Source: Kalaharituber pfeilii (taxonomy: Eukaryota > Ascomycota > Pezizomycetes > Pezizales > Pezizaceae). Taken from it: DNA of 64,000 bases. The notes beneath the pieces are model-generated. The model did not search any database. It was given only the letters and a program-made list of their open reading frames with translations, and was not told the DNA's origin. Every line of letters starts with the position of its first letter. Within the stretch, counting starts at the first letter, position 1. Below, piece by piece: positions 9,901 to 21,424 of this stretch. A program made the position numbers and the translations under genes. The stretch is from assembly GCA_015179045.1 (NCBI GenBank), contig WHUZ01000089.1, positions 62,001 to 126,000 of the forward strand, read 5' to 3'.

Positions 9901-12410
9901 CGGTCTTGATTTGGTCACCAACTCCAAGACAAAGGATTTCACTTCTAGCGTTATTGCTGCTTGTCTTCCAGCCGGGTTGGTCAAGCCATTCCCAGTCAAC
10001 CACATGCAGGCCATGACTCTCTCTGGTGCCAAGGGCTCAGACGTCAACTCTTCTCAAATTTCTTGCTTGCTGGGTCAGCAGACTTTGGAAGGCCGTAGGG
10101 TCCCCGTCATGGTTAGCGGAAAGACGCTACCTTGTTTCAAACCCTTTGACACAGATGTGCGTGCTGGAGGATATATTGCGGATCGTTTCTTGACGGGTAT
10201 TCGGCCCCAGGAATTTTACTTCCACTGCATGGCTGGGAGAGAAGGATTGATTGACACAGCTGTCAAGACCTCACGTTCAGGGTATCTTCAGAGGTGTTTG
10301 ATCAAGGGGATGGAAAGCATTAAAGTCCAATATGATAATACTGTACGGGACTCTGATGGTTCATTGATCCAATTCATATATGGTGAAGATGGGCTGGACG
10401 TGGCTAAGCAAAAAAACCTCAGTCAACTCAAGTTTTGCGCAGAGAATAACATCACTATGGTCAAGCTTAAGAACTTGGATCATGATATTGAGGATAAGCT
10501 GAACATGGACTATCTCAGCAAAAATCAGTCCATTCTGAGAACACTACGAAAGACGGGGGATTACAGTGCCGTGGATCCGCTGATCTCAATGGTTCCTCCA
10601 GCAAAATACGTTGGTGTCGTATCTGAGAAGTTCTCTCAAGACATAATCGACTACTGCAAGGAGAATTCAGACAAGATTATTAAGATTAAGAAATCTAAGC
10701 GCAAGTCTGAGGGTGGCAGCTCCACTTCACATCTTCCGGCATCAATGCTGGATACGATTTCTGAGAGCGATTTCTTCACACTTATGTACTTGAAATACCA
10801 GCATGCTCTTGTCGATCCCGGCGAAGCAGTCGGTATCGTTGCAGGCCAGTCCATCGGAGAACCCTCGACCCAAATGACTCTCAACACCTTCCATCTTGCT
10901 GGTCACTCCGCGAAGAACGTCACTCTTGGTATCCCCCGTCTGCGCGAAATCATCATGACTGCTTCTGCATCTATCGCCACCCCCATGATGACCATGACGA
11001 TCGAACAAGAGAGGACTGAAAACGAGCTCGAGGACTTCAGGAAGAGTATAAGTCGGTTGACACTGTCGGAGGTTATCGACCATGTCACAGTCACCGAAAA
11101 GCTCTCCAAGGTAAACGGGCAGACGAAGAGTAAGACCTATTTAATCCGGATTAACTTCTATTCAAAGGACGAGTATGAGAAGGAGTATTCGGTCAGGCCC
11201 GTGGATATTGTGCGCGCAATTCAGAATGAGTTTATTAGGAGGCTAAGTAGGGTTATTAAGCAAGAACATAAACTCAAGGGCGAAGGCTCGAGACCGGGAC
11301 AGGCTGATGCGCTACCGGAGGTTGGGAGGTCAAAGCGAACAATCACGCAAGAGCAGCTTGCGACTAATGCAGAATCTCCTGCTGCGGATGAGGAAGGTGC
11401 GGATGACAGTGATGATGATGATGAGGGCGGAGATGGGGACGCTACGAGCTCAAAGCAGAAGTTGAGGAAGACGGATGGCGTGTCATACGATGAGCCTGAT
11501 GAAGGCGAAAGGGATAATCGCGCGGCGGCAGATGACGAGGAGCCAAGTGACCAGGACGACGAAGGTGACGACAGCGGGGAGGAACATAAGCGCAAACTAG
11601 TAATGAAAGAACAGGCTAGGGCAAGAGAGGAGGAGATCAAGGAGACTCATACGAACGTTTGTAAGTTTGCATTTGACGATAGGGGTGGAGAGTGGTGCGA
11701 GATAGGACTTGAGGTCTGTTACCCCGAATTCACCCTTCCCGCAATCGACTACTTCGGTGTTCAAAGTAAACTGACTATTTCTCGCAACACAGTACCCCGC
11801 ATCTGCCCCAAAACTCCTCATGATCAACATCGTCGAAAAGGTATGCCTCGACACCATCATCCACCAACTTCCCGGCATCAAATCCGCCACGCGGATCCCC
11901 GACTCCGAAATCGCAAAGGACCCCTCGTGCCCTCCAGGCACCCGCAAACTGACAACAGAGGGCATCAACTTCCCCGAGATTTGGAAATACTGCGACACGT
12001 TTGTTGTCGCGGACACATTGCAGACGAACGATATCGCGGCCATGCTGCGGTACTACGGCGTCGAAGCTGCACGCGCCACCATCATCAACGAAATGAAGTC
12101 CGTCTTTGCCGGGCACGGCATCTCTGTCGATTCGAGACACTTGATTCTTATTGCAGACATGATGACGAAAGGTGGCGGGTTCACGCCATTCAATAGGTCC
12201 GGGATCTCAGACCACGTGAGCCCATTCTTGAAAATGAGCTTTGAGACGACGTGTCAGTTTTTGAAGGAGGCGACGATGGAGGGTGGGAATGACGACTTGA
12301 AGAGCCCAAGCGCGCAGATTGTGGCGGGGAAGGTGAACGGGGTAGGCACTGGCAGCTTTGATGTGTTGGTCAGGTTGAAGAAGCCGGATGTGAGGGTGAA
12401 TGCGTTTTAG
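6952..12410 (+). CDS. RPA190: DNA-directed RNA polymerase I largest subunit
   Basis: Catalytic subunit of Pol I, which makes the 35S pre-rRNA in the nucleolus. My exon model is 6952-7160, 7265-7756, 7822-8644, 8702-11713 and 11793-12410, with GT-AG introns of 104, 65, 57 and 79 nt. It gives 1717 aa without any frame break, typical for the family. The clamp zinc site CATCNLDYKFCPGHMGH is recreated exactly by removing intron 1. The active-site loop NADFDGDEMN lies at about 9087-9116. The trigger-loop region GEAVGIVAGQSIGEP and TFHLAG lies at about 10820-10905. An acidic D/E insert (about 11400-11590) sits in the jaw, as in other Pol I subunits, which separates it from RPB1 and RPC1; there is also no CTD heptad tail. 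The last intron has an uncommon GTCTGT donor but joins LEYPASAPKLLMINIVEK correctly. Confidence 0.97.
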
Positions 12411-12779
12411 ACGTTAGTGCTGGGTTTGGCAATTTCAAAGCTTGGTTTAAGTAAAGGAGGCGAAAAGAGTTATTGTGGATTTTGTCTTGTTCGTTTGTTT
12501 GTTCTCTCTTGCTTCTCTCACTTGGATGTATTATATACAGTTTTTCAGGATGTATTTTTGTTCATCACTTTTTCTGTGTCTGTTTGTTTGTTTGTACTTG
12601 TCAAAAAAAGATACTGGATTTTGTATTTATATTCCCATGTCAAGTAACGACTACCTACCCTCCTAAACTTTAAGTACAGATGTATAGATATAATAATAGA
12701 CTATGTACTTACTTCTTAAGATCCTACTTTACCTTCAGCTAGTGATGTTGGAAAAGAAGACATATAGTATGTTACTTAT
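12411..12779. other. RPA190 3' flank
   Basis: T-rich 3' UTR-like sequence. The short open frames at 12417-12673 overlap each other in all frames and are compositional. No gene seen. Confidence 0.4.
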
Positions 12780-12955
12780 GGGCCTATTATAATTGCATCT
12801 TGTATATTTGTAAGTTTTACTGCGAGGATTTGGTACTCTTAAGCTTACATGCTCAGGTAGCACTTGTGGGCCTATTATAATTGCATTTTGTATATTTGTA
12901 AGTTTTACTGCGAGGATTTGGTACTCTCAAGCTTACATGCTCAGGTAGCACTTGG
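12780..12955. repeat. 88-bp tandem duplication
   Basis: Two adjacent copies of an 88-bp unit starting GGGCCTATTATAATTGCAT (12780 and 12868) differ at only a few positions (CATCT/CATTT, CTTAAG/CTCAAG). This recent non-coding duplication lies downstream of RPA190. Confidence 0.9.
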
Positions 12956-13145
12956 AACAAAAATCGAGGATATTGTATTTTTCACCTCTAGATTGGTACC
13001 TACGGTCACAAAAACAAATTGAAGCAACGTCATATAAGAAAGCAGTTCATTCATAATTATAAGCATTACATAATACCACAGATCTAGCCCCCTCCCTTTA
13101 CTCTTATAAGGGAATGATGGGTTGTGTTATGGCACTCAGGGTAAG
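12956..13145. other. AT-rich spacer
   Basis: Nothing recognisable between the tandem duplication and the mariner-type element. Confidence 0.4.
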
Positions 13146-13725
13146 TACTTGGTCGTTTCAAAAGTATTGGTGACATCTGACTTGCATATTATATGTCATG
13201 CAGAATGCAGTACGCATTATGCTACTTGGATGCCCTGCACTTGGTACTAGTAGCCCTTTGAGTTCTCTACCACCACCTTGCAACATACAGCTGAACATAG
13301 TCTGCAGTTATGGAAATAGCAATTAGAGTAGCATACTTATGGAATAGCACTGTAACTAGATATATAATAATAGTGATCCGGAATGGGTAAAGAAATTTGT
13401 CAACACAGGTGTAAAACGACCGATGAAACAGCTGCCGAAACGACCATCAAAAAGGTTGATGAAATGGCTGCCAAAATGGCTGCTGCATGGGTGTTTAAAT
13501 GGCTGTCAGCACGGGTATTTTCATAAAAATTGTGAAAATGCTTCACCGAGATGGAATCCAAAACAGCAGGCCGAGCAAGCAGCTGTGAGGACCGCCGTAA
13601 TAGCAAAAGTACTAGTAGGTGCACTAGCATATCCGGAAGTATACTAAGTGCATACCGGATACTGCATAGCGCATGAGATGCATTATGTAGTCAAGTGTCC
13701 CAATACTTTTGAAACGACCTAAGTA
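13146..13725. mobile_element. Non-autonomous Tc1/mariner-type element (580 bp)
   Basis: The ends are inverted copies: left TACTTGGTCGTTTCAAAAGT and right (reverse complement) TACTTAGGTCGTTTCAAAAG, with the match running about 37 bp including ATTGG and ACTTGACT-like sequence. A TA lies at each outer edge, as expected for TA target duplication. The interior has no transposase. It contains imperfect internal repeats of GAAAATGGCTGCC type and copies of the CGTTTCAAAAG/GAAACGACC motif, so it is a MITE or deletion derivative. Confidence 0.8.
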
Positions 13726-13911
13726 TGATAGTATCACAAGCATGCTAAATTACCGATTTAAGATTAACAGACTACAAACTTAAACTCATTGAATAAATAA
13801 CTTTCCGCAACAATGAAATGGGGCTTCACTCTGTTGGGCTTAGTATAAACTTGCTGCTTGTTTATTATGCATAAACATACGCATACCTGTCTTGCACTCC
13901 TCCTGCCCCAC

Positions 13912-15168
13912 TTACAAATCCCCCGCAAACATCAACGCTCCCACTCCAGCCCCTCCTACGGCCATCATCCCGGAAGCCAACAATACCCTCCCGACTCTTT
14001 TCCACAGTCCCACCTTCCTCCCCGTCTGCCTCTTCCCTTCCTCACCCCCAACCCACATACCCTCCCTTGCACCACCCTCCATCCCTGCCCACATCGCAAC
14101 ACACACCACAAACATCACCACATCAGAGCCCACGCTGCTGACCGCCGGGTGCGTACCCACGAGCATCCAATACTGTCTTTTTATCGCCTCAACCACTACC
14201 GCGCCCAACTGCAGCCCTGACGATCCTTCCCCGCCTCCACCCCCAACTATCCTCGCCGCTGTAGCCGCCGCATGCATCCAACTTCTCGTGTCTTTTAAGA
14301 CCGCGCCTGAGGCTGCGGCGTGGCATACTACGCTCCCCGCGGTAGAGCACGTATACAGCAGGCGCGTGAATCTCCTCGAGACCGGGTGCACGAAGCACAT
14401 TGGTATGAACAGTGCCACGTGCGGAAGAAGCAATGCGGGGAAGAAAAGTTTGTTGAGCAACGTCCCCGACGACGCCTGCATGAGCGTCGGCAGCGCAGAC
14501 GTCGGCAGAAACGACAACATCAAGTAAATCGTCAACAGGACCTTTGCCAGTCCAGACTCCTCCTGCGCCTCTTGCGCCTCCTCCTTCTCCTTCTGCTTTT
14601 TGCTCGTCAGGGGGACGGCATATGCCCTGTGCGTCAAGGCATCCACAAAGAATAACCCCACCGCCACGCTCACGGCGACCAACTGCGCGATCACCATATA
14701 CGCTACTAGCGTCACCTTCGATCTCCCCTTTCCCCCTGCCCTCTTCACTCCACCAGCGCCCTGATAGCTCAACCAAATCCCCCAGCCAAAGCACGCCAAG
14801 AAGATCTGCTGACTCCACCACCACCGCTCTGGTGTCATCACCACATTCCTATATGCCTCCTCGAACAATTTTGTATCTCTCAACCAGTAGCCCATGGTCC
14901 GCGGGATGTCTGGGTCGGCTTTTTTGTCCCATTGGGTGTAAGAGAGCTCGAAGAAGCGGATCATGTGATACCATGTTAGCAAGAGGGCGGTCAGCGTCAG
15001 AAGAGAGAAGGTGACAATGGAGGCGCGGAGCGATTTGACGTTGGTGGGGCCGCCATTTCTGCGGTGCTCGCGCTCGGGCTCGAGTAAAGACCAGAAGATC
15101 CACGCAAAGCAAACGAAGATGTTGAGAAAGTAGTTTGCAAAGATGAATATCGAAAGTAGGTTTTCCAT
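13912..15168 (-). CDS. Fungal multipass membrane protein, unknown function
   Basis: An intronless 418-aa protein starting MENLLSIFIFANYF at 15168; the frame upstream to 15270 lacks an ATG. About eight hydrophobic segments are visible: residues 2-22, 55-75, 125-143, 158-182, 212-236, 246-266, 276-296 and 355-416. Between segments 2 and 3 is a tryptophan-rich loop (YWLRDTKLFEEAYRNV, then PERWWWSQQIF), a pattern I associate with an uncharacterised ascomycete integral membrane family. A charged cytosolic-type loop (KKQKEKEEAQEAQEE) lies in the middle. I cannot assign a transport activity or organelle. Confidence 0.75.
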   Translation of the reverse strand: MENLLSIFIFANYFLNIFVCFAWIFWSLLEPEREHRRNGGPTNVKSLRASIVTFSLLTLTALLLTWYHMIRFFELSYTQWDKKADPDIPRTMGYWLRDTKLFEEAYRNVVMTPERWWWSQQIFLACFGWGIWLSYQGAGGVKRAGGKGRSKVTLVAYMVIAQLVAVSVAVGLFFVDALTHRAYAVPLTSKKQKEKEEAQEAQEESGLAKVLLTIYLMLSFLPTSALPTLMQASSGTLLNKLFFPALLLPHVALFIPMCFVHPVSRRFTRLLYTCSTAGSVVCHAAASGAVLKDTRSWMHAAATAARIVGGGGGEGSSGLQLGAVVVEAIKRQYWMLVGTHPAVSSVGSDVVMFVVCVAMWAGMEGGAREGMWVGGEEGKRQTGRKVGLWKRVGRVLLASGMMAVGGAGVGALMFAGDL

Positions 15169-15659
15169 TATTTGTTGGTGTCGAAAGTATTGCCCCTCGA
15201 GGGAGGGTGTAGCAAAGGGAAAGTAGGTTTTGTTAACTGCTGTATAACCGCGGCTGTCGGGATCCCTCAAGTTGTCTCTTTCTTCCCGAGGCGCCCACGA
15301 TTTCTGCTGTATGTAATATCTCTCAGACAGATTCCCCGGTTTCAGCCCTCATCCTAGTGATAGCCCCACAGCACAACGCCCACTGCATGCTTGTGCTTCT
15401 GCTTGTGCTTGTAGTGGTCGCTTCTTGTGTCGTATTACTCGCTTGAGTTCGCCCTCCACCCTGCATCACAAAAAATCCACCAATCCAGTTCCCACGAGAT
15501 TCCATGTGTTTGTTTTTTGCCAGCCTGGCCCGTTACCATAGACTTTTTTTTTTCGCTTCGATTAAGTTCCCCGATCTCCGTATGTGATTGTCCTACAACC
15601 GGTAATATCATAACTTGCACTTATTTTTATTGTCGTCGGACACAATTGCTGCAAGGGTA
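15169..15659. other. Promoter side of the membrane-protein gene
   Basis: Upstream of the start at 15168 the sequence is moderately pyrimidine-rich. No further exon is apparent and no other gene is seen. Confidence 0.35.
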
Positions 15660-16441
15660 TACAGTCAGACCTTGCTATAATGAATACATAAAATTCGGCC
15701 CTTTGTTTTCACTATAGCAAGGTTTTCAGTATAGAAAATTGTGGCAAATTAGTCATATAGTCTTGGCAGCTGAGTTCGTGAGTCTTGCTGAGCTTCGCTA
15801 CTAATTAAGACTTACTAGTAATGGAAATAGCCACATTAAGAAATCAATTCGAATGGGACGGTGGTGGTAGTGATGATTAGGAATGGAAATAGATATCTAA
15901 GGAGCAGTGATAGTGGGAGAAAATATAAATCAAACGTAAATCAATAGTATAGTGACCTGTAAAAGGGCTTGCATGATATTGCCCCAATATTGCCCCAATA
16001 TTGCCTAATCCCCAAGACTTTTCACGGGTCATTGTAGATTGACATCCGTGATCAGAGCTCTAACAGTCGAGATATCTACTAGCCAGCAGCGACAATTGTA
16101 CCAGCAATATACCCGGAAGCAACAGACACTCACAACTTGGTTTAAACCAACCTAGCGACATAGTTGCTGTTTTCTGGGCTGCTCAAGAATCACTGGTGCG
16201 CAGGAGACAAGGCAGTAGCAAGGGGGTTTCTATGGATTTCATGAGCATCTTTTCATTATAGCAAGAACAATTTGTATGTAGATAAAAATAACTTCCTCTA
16301 GATTTTTTTTCATTACACTATTTGGTGTGATATCATTATAGCAAGGTCAAATTGTGTGGGGATGGAAATCCGAGAGCGTGGTGTGTTCATTATAGCAAGG
16401 TTTTCACTATAGCGAGGTTCATTATAGCAAGGTCTGACTGC
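15660..16441. mobile_element. pogo-like inverted-repeat element with nested MITE
   Basis: Left end CAGTCAGACCTTGCTATAAT and right end (reverse complement) CAGTCAGACCTTGCTATAAT match over about 24 bp. Subterminal copies of TATAGCAAGGTTTTCA occur near both ends. A TA precedes the left end; the right flank is CA, so one duplication base may have mutated. There is no transposase frame in 780 bp. Degraded elements with the same CTTGCTATA motif occur at 24570-25563 and 48841-48914. Confidence 0.8.
15947..16036. mobile_element. Small MITE nested in the pogo-like element
   Basis: Right half GCCTAATCCCCAAGACTTTT(C)ACGGGTCATTGTA is nearly identical to the end of the 94-bp MITE at 40783-40876. The central GGCTTGCATGATA and CAATATTGCC are shared too. 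The left arm is shortened (TAGTGACCTGTAAAAGGGC). Its position inside 15660-16441 shows that it inserted after the larger element. Confidence 0.75.
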
Positions 16442-17079
16442 AGATTCAACTTAGTTTGAACTGCTGAACACTGTATTCACCGCATAAACAAATTAAAAAT
16501 AAAAAGAAATAAAACATAAAATATAAAATATAAAATAAAATAAAAGCAAGAATACAAGTGACGCTAACTTACCGTTTTATAGGAATACACCTGGACTACT
16601 TGTGTGCTGGTGCGCGCGCCGCGCATGGAACCTTCCAAGCACCTAAAATTTTTACGCATGCTGCAATGTAGTGTAGGTGTCAAGGAAAGGTAATTGTTTA
16701 TTTCGGAAGCTTGCACAGTTGGAATGAAAACTTTGTGGTCTTAGCGCAGAGCTGGCTGAGAACTAGGGATGTTCAGGGTAGGGGGGAAAGGTTGCGATTG
16801 CCTGTATTTCTATTGTACGGTACATATTTGTTTGAACAACGGAAAACAAAAACTGTAGAGATATCATGCCCAAAGAAAAAAGAAAAAAGAAAAAGAAAAG
16901 AAAAGAAAAATACTAACAAAACATCATAAAATTAACCAAGATACCTTTAAGCGACCAACTTGAACAATGACCAAACTTGCCGCCCAAGAACACTTAGCGG
17001 AATATGAACGATGTGGGGGATAAACCCTACAAAATCCCGAAATCCACTAGATATTGTCCTAGGGGAAAAAAAACGAGAT
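16442..17079. other. Spacer with A-rich tracts
   Basis: AT-rich simple sequence (AAAATATAAAATAT around 16490-16550, AAAAGAAAAG around 16870-16915) and otherwise nothing I can support as a gene. The last ~100 bp would be the EXO5 3' UTR. Confidence 0.4.
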
Positions 17080-19106
17080 TTATCTCGCCTTCTTCTTCCC
17101 TTTGCCTTTCTCCTCTGCCTTCAAAGACTCCTTTCGCGCCTTTAGTTCATCAACCTTCTTCATCCTCCACTCACATTCATCCGCAAATTCACAACTCCTG
17201 CATTTCCAAGCCTCTTCAATCGGGACACCAACCGCCTCTCTTTGCCCTTGCCACCATTTCAAGACGTCAATCAAATGCTCTTCCAGGTGCTGTTCGTTAT
17301 ATTCCACGATCTTTGTTGCCAGAATATTTTGATCTTTCTGCATTCTATATGAGACAGATAGGGTATTACTCAGTGCCGGCATCGCCATGGAGAACGTTAT
17401 ATCCAATATCGAAAGCAATCCCGAAAGCGTTGGATTTGCCAATAAATCCGAGAAAGTAGGAAAACGAATAATATCTGGATGCTTGAATGGATGCGAAGAT
17501 GCATCTGCTTCCGAGTCCGACTCATCAAGGAACTGCAGCGCCTGTTGAATGAATCGATCGCTAAAGTAAGCATAAGGGTCGAGATCTCGGATCTGAAAGA
17601 GCTGCGAGAACTGGTTATCCAGGGGCAGCTGGTTGGAAATGGTAACACTTGGGTTAGGAGGATTGTCTACAGGGCCCAGTGGAGAAGGATACGCTCTTGT
17701 GGCGGCCTTGACAGAAGAAGCCATCGTAGTAAGTAGATAATGATACAGCATCAGCTGTAATTCCGTTGCACGTGCCTGGGATGTTGTAGGTAATGATGCT
17801 GTCACTCTCGTTTTGCAATCGCTAATATAAGCGATCCTCGGACCTCTTGAGGGCTCCCGCGCTGCAGTCTGTGCGAAGTGATCGGTAATCGAAGATTGAT
17901 CTGCATCGACATCGTCTGGCACAAGGGCAATGGGCACCTTTTTCTTTCTTCCCCTCTTCTTAGGCGTCTCTGGTACTTCCTCCTCAGCATTCACATTCAG
18001 AAAGAGCCTGCTTGTGCTTGTCTTGGGCTTCTCTATAGTTGTATCCTTCTCTACTGGCTTTTCATATGATATCTCATCAATGACCCCCTGTACAAACAGC
18101 CCCTTGGTAAATGCAAATACCGGCAACTCGCGGGCCCTTCCAGTGTCCCTCAGTGCTGTTAAGCGGTTTATGACATTGAGCAGTTTAAACCCCCACCACT
18201 CTTGTGGGGTTTCAGAATCTACCTTTATTGTCTCATGAAGCTCTCTTTCCAGCTTCTTGTGGATTTTGGTCCCTTTCTTCATAGCCTTTGTGGTTGGTTT
18301 TTTACCTCTTACGAGGTAGAACTCGAATTGCTTTTCGCACCAGACTGTACCGACCAAGTCCGTTACCGATAGCCCTTTCTTTTTGGCTCGAAAGCGGTCA
18401 TAAGGAGATAGCCCAGTGGCATCTGGCAACGCTGGAGGCGGTGGAGGGGATGGGGTGGATGGAGGGGATGAAGGGGATGGAGCCTCATCTGTACAAGGAT
18501 TCAACAGTTAGCGAGCGACCATTTGGGGGAGAATCTTGCGAGGAGGTAAAGATAAATCGGTACACGAGGAGGAAAGTACTGGTTGAATTTGCAGGGGTAG
18601 CATCGAATACCCGTCTTGTTTGACTTGTCAGATTTCTCATACTGGATCTCCAATGGGTCATCATGGTCGGTTGAGGCCTCAAGATTCGGGGGCGCCACCG
18701 TATGAGGCCTGGGTTTCGCAGGCTCATCATCTTCTGCTTCGATGCTGCCATATGCACCTTCGTCGACGTCGTCGAATTGCCCTTCGGAAGGTCCTGGCAC
18801 CACTTCTAACGCTGCTGCTAGGTGTTGATGTAGCAGAGGGTAAGGCAAATTTTCCGGAATCAAGACTGTTCCGCTTGGCGCGGGAAGCACGGAGCACAGT
18901 GGCACTGATGTTTGGCCATCTGCCACCGGCAGCGCCTGTGGCGATGGGTGCTCATCGAGAATCCTGTTGAGCAGCTCGAGCTCGTCCTCGTCAAAGGATG
19001 ACAACCCATCGGAGAAATCTGTGTCGCCCGTGCCGCTCGGTACTGCGATCGCCGGCGTGAGTCTATGATGACCCCTTGACGTGCGGAGCTGTGGCAGCCG
19101 TCTCAT
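17080..19106 (-). CDS. EXO5: Exonuclease V, mitochondrial (Exo5/Dem1)
   Basis: Exo5 is an Fe-S-containing single-strand DNA exonuclease of the PD-(D/E)XK class, acting in fungal mitochondrial DNA maintenance. Exons 19106-18611 and 18488-17080, with a 122-nt intron (donor GTATTC, branch GCTAACT, acceptor TACAG), give 634 aa. The N-terminal ~165 residues are acidic and probably carry targeting or linker functions. The conserved core begins YDRFRAKKKGLSVTDLVG and continues VWCEKQFEFYL (first cluster Cys), GKKPTTKAMKKGTKIHKKLE, GVIDEISYE and ISDCKTR (catalytic D/K). It closes with the Cys cluster CRSCEFADECEW near the C-terminus. The end is Lys-rich. Introns, length and all four cysteines agree with the family. 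Confidence 0.92.
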
Positions 19107-20103
19107 CGTAACGTGCGAATGGTTGCTAGTGCGGGGAAGGCCGCGTGCGGCTCACGTCGTGTGCCGGCGGCGGCGGCGTTGAGTCACGTGCGGGGGCTCA
19201 CCAGCCACAGCGTAGTTTGTGAAAGCCTCCTGAGTCACCTGCTGTCTTGGCGCCGCCGGGGCCCAGGCAGCCGCGTCCCGCAATTTCCTAGTGTCGCGCA
19301 ATTTTCGCGCGGCTGTCCCCTGCCGAGGCGCCAGTTGGGCTGGCGCCTCTAAAGTGATACCCCTGGCGTGGGCAACGCTCATCATCCTGGCCTGAAAAAA
19401 ACTTTGTCCTCTTCCTGCATCGGTATCACCACCGACTGCCACTGCTATTTTCCCCTGCAACCAGGTGCTGTGGCTACGATGTACACTGTACCTGGCTATC
19501 ATGTTGCCAGAAAGGGGTGACTGTCCAACTTTGACTGTCTCAAGGAATGCTTAGGAGGCGGATATGAATTGGAAAAGAAAAAGAAAATACGAATGCTTGA
19601 AATATGGAGGACAGAAATTAGTTCAAGCCTGAATCATGGCAGTGGAGTGTCTAATTTACATGCCATAACGGTCTATCCTGCAACAAACGACAGTAAACAC
19701 CTATTTATATTTAGGTTGTGATGAGATGAACAAAAGATTTGCAAGCCATTACAAGGGGTGTGATAGACAAAGACATCCAAAATGGCCAAAATCATGGAAA
19801 AAGAAAGAAACACGATAGAGGCTTGATCTCGTGCCTGTTGAGAATCTACTGTCTTGCGTTGCCTCAACACGAGGTCTGATATGCATGGTTTGTTGATACC
19901 CAATTAGAAGATAAAGTACCTTGGGGCATCATATTGGCCAGGGGCACATCACATGGGCTGCGGCCTATGATGCGCTGAAAGTGATTGATGAGCTCCACGC
20001 GAAGCGAGCGAACCGCATTGAAGAGAAGGTATTCACGATCCGAGAGGACTACCGACTACAGGCTACTGCGCGCTCCAGTCTGCAGGCTGGCTACACTGCA
20101 ATA
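19107..20103. promoter_or_regulatory. EXO5 upstream region
   Basis: GC-rich from 19130 to 19360, including a CACGTG at 19185-19190 and the inverted pair GAGGCGCCAG/CTGGCGCCTC near 19325-19350. AT-richer afterwards. No gene is supported; a weak frame at 19921-20142 has no recognisable features. Confidence 0.35.
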
Positions 20104-20130
20104 ATGCGATGCGATGCGATGCGATGCGAT
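20104..20130. repeat. Pentanucleotide microsatellite
   Basis: About five copies of GCGAT in tandem. Confidence 0.85.
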
Positions 20131-21424
20131 TCAGGCTGCTAGTGATCAATTGGCAGGCGGCATAGACTGCTGCTGCGGGCTACTGTTGCGAGCTGCAGCT
20201 CGGAATGGACAGTTAGGCACAAGACTTCACATACACTCTGCATGTTGGGCACAAAGCCTAGTTGATGTTACAGGATGCCTACTTTCAGCACATCTTGGTA
20301 ACCTCGCGTGGTGGTCGCTTTATTGCTTGGGCTCAAAATGTGTTGTGATGGAATTCATAGCTCCCAGGTGTTTACAAGACTACTCCCAGGTGTAAACAAA
20401 CACGCGGGAACCCGCGCCATCGTTAACGTTCAGAAGGTTTGGCTAAGCCCCATTCCTTTCCATTCGTACTGTAACTTCCAGGCCCTCCGTGGCTTCCGAG
20501 TGAACTGCTTTTATTGCTCCCCCTGACGTGCAGTCGGGGTCGGGGACGTTGCACAGGCAAATTCGGCGCTGCACAAACAGGCTGCATTTACTTTAGATTT
20601 ATCCAAACCCTATGCGGCAGAATCTTTCTGTGTTCGCGGGCGCATCCTGCGGGTCCAGAGATACCGGTAGTCACGAGACTGCCCAATGACCCAGTCTTGA
20701 GGACATGACAGCGTTTTTGTTTGTTTTGATTGCGTTGATTCGCACCCGAGCGCTGGCGGCAGACTGTGTCTGTCATCGCCGCACTGTCTGCGAAGTGAAT
20801 AAGGACAGCGGCCATTTTACTTGTGCCCCCGGCGCCCCTCTGTGCCACCTGTCCCTGGGGAGGCCATCTCGGCCAATCTCCCATGGTGCGGATTGAGGCA
20901 GGACTCGCCCCCCTTGCCTTCCAATCACCGCCGCTCTACTGCGCGAACTCAGGAAAAGTCACACCCCCCTTGCAAAGCGCCCCTGGCCCCACCCCCAGCG
21001 CGCCGCGCCTGCTGCCCGTCGCCCGCTGCGCTTCCCTGACCTCACTGCCTGTCTCGCCTGCCCACCCACCCGCCCTCGCCCGGCGGCCGGGGTCGCTCCT
21101 TCTAATTGCGGTCGCCTTTTCTCCCCAGCGTCCTCCCACTTTTCTTCACGTTCGAGACCCTCCTTCTCCCTCTTCCATCAAGCTCACGTTCTCGAGCCCT
21201 CCCCCCACTCCCCCCCGCCCCACCGGTCCTTACCTCTACAGCGTCGAGTGCTCCCCCTCATTTACGAGCAGTGCGATCAGCTGTGCCTTTCGTTTTCTAA
21301 CCAAAAACAGTCCCTCCTTACACTCAAGAGCAGAATTACCTCGTCCAGTCTTTTGTGGTAATTCTGCATCTCGAATTATTTCAATTGTCAATTTCATTCC
21401 GGAGAAACCTTCGTTTATAAGAGA
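20131..21424. promoter_or_regulatory. Long upstream region and leader of the SH3 membrane-protein gene
   Basis: C/T-rich sequence, strongest at 20880-21250, resembles a filamentous-fungus promoter with pyrimidine tracts near the transcription start. Long open frames here (20823-21470) are Pro/Ser-rich compositional frames without conserved motifs and I do not call them. The leader may include an intron. Confidence 0.4.

Noticed and set aside
11766..11792. A 27-nt GT-AG intron in the last part of RPA190
   Set aside because: It keeps the same frame and does not solve the frame change. The 79-nt intron 11714-11792 with donor GTCTGT joins the conserved LLMINIVEK segment in phase.
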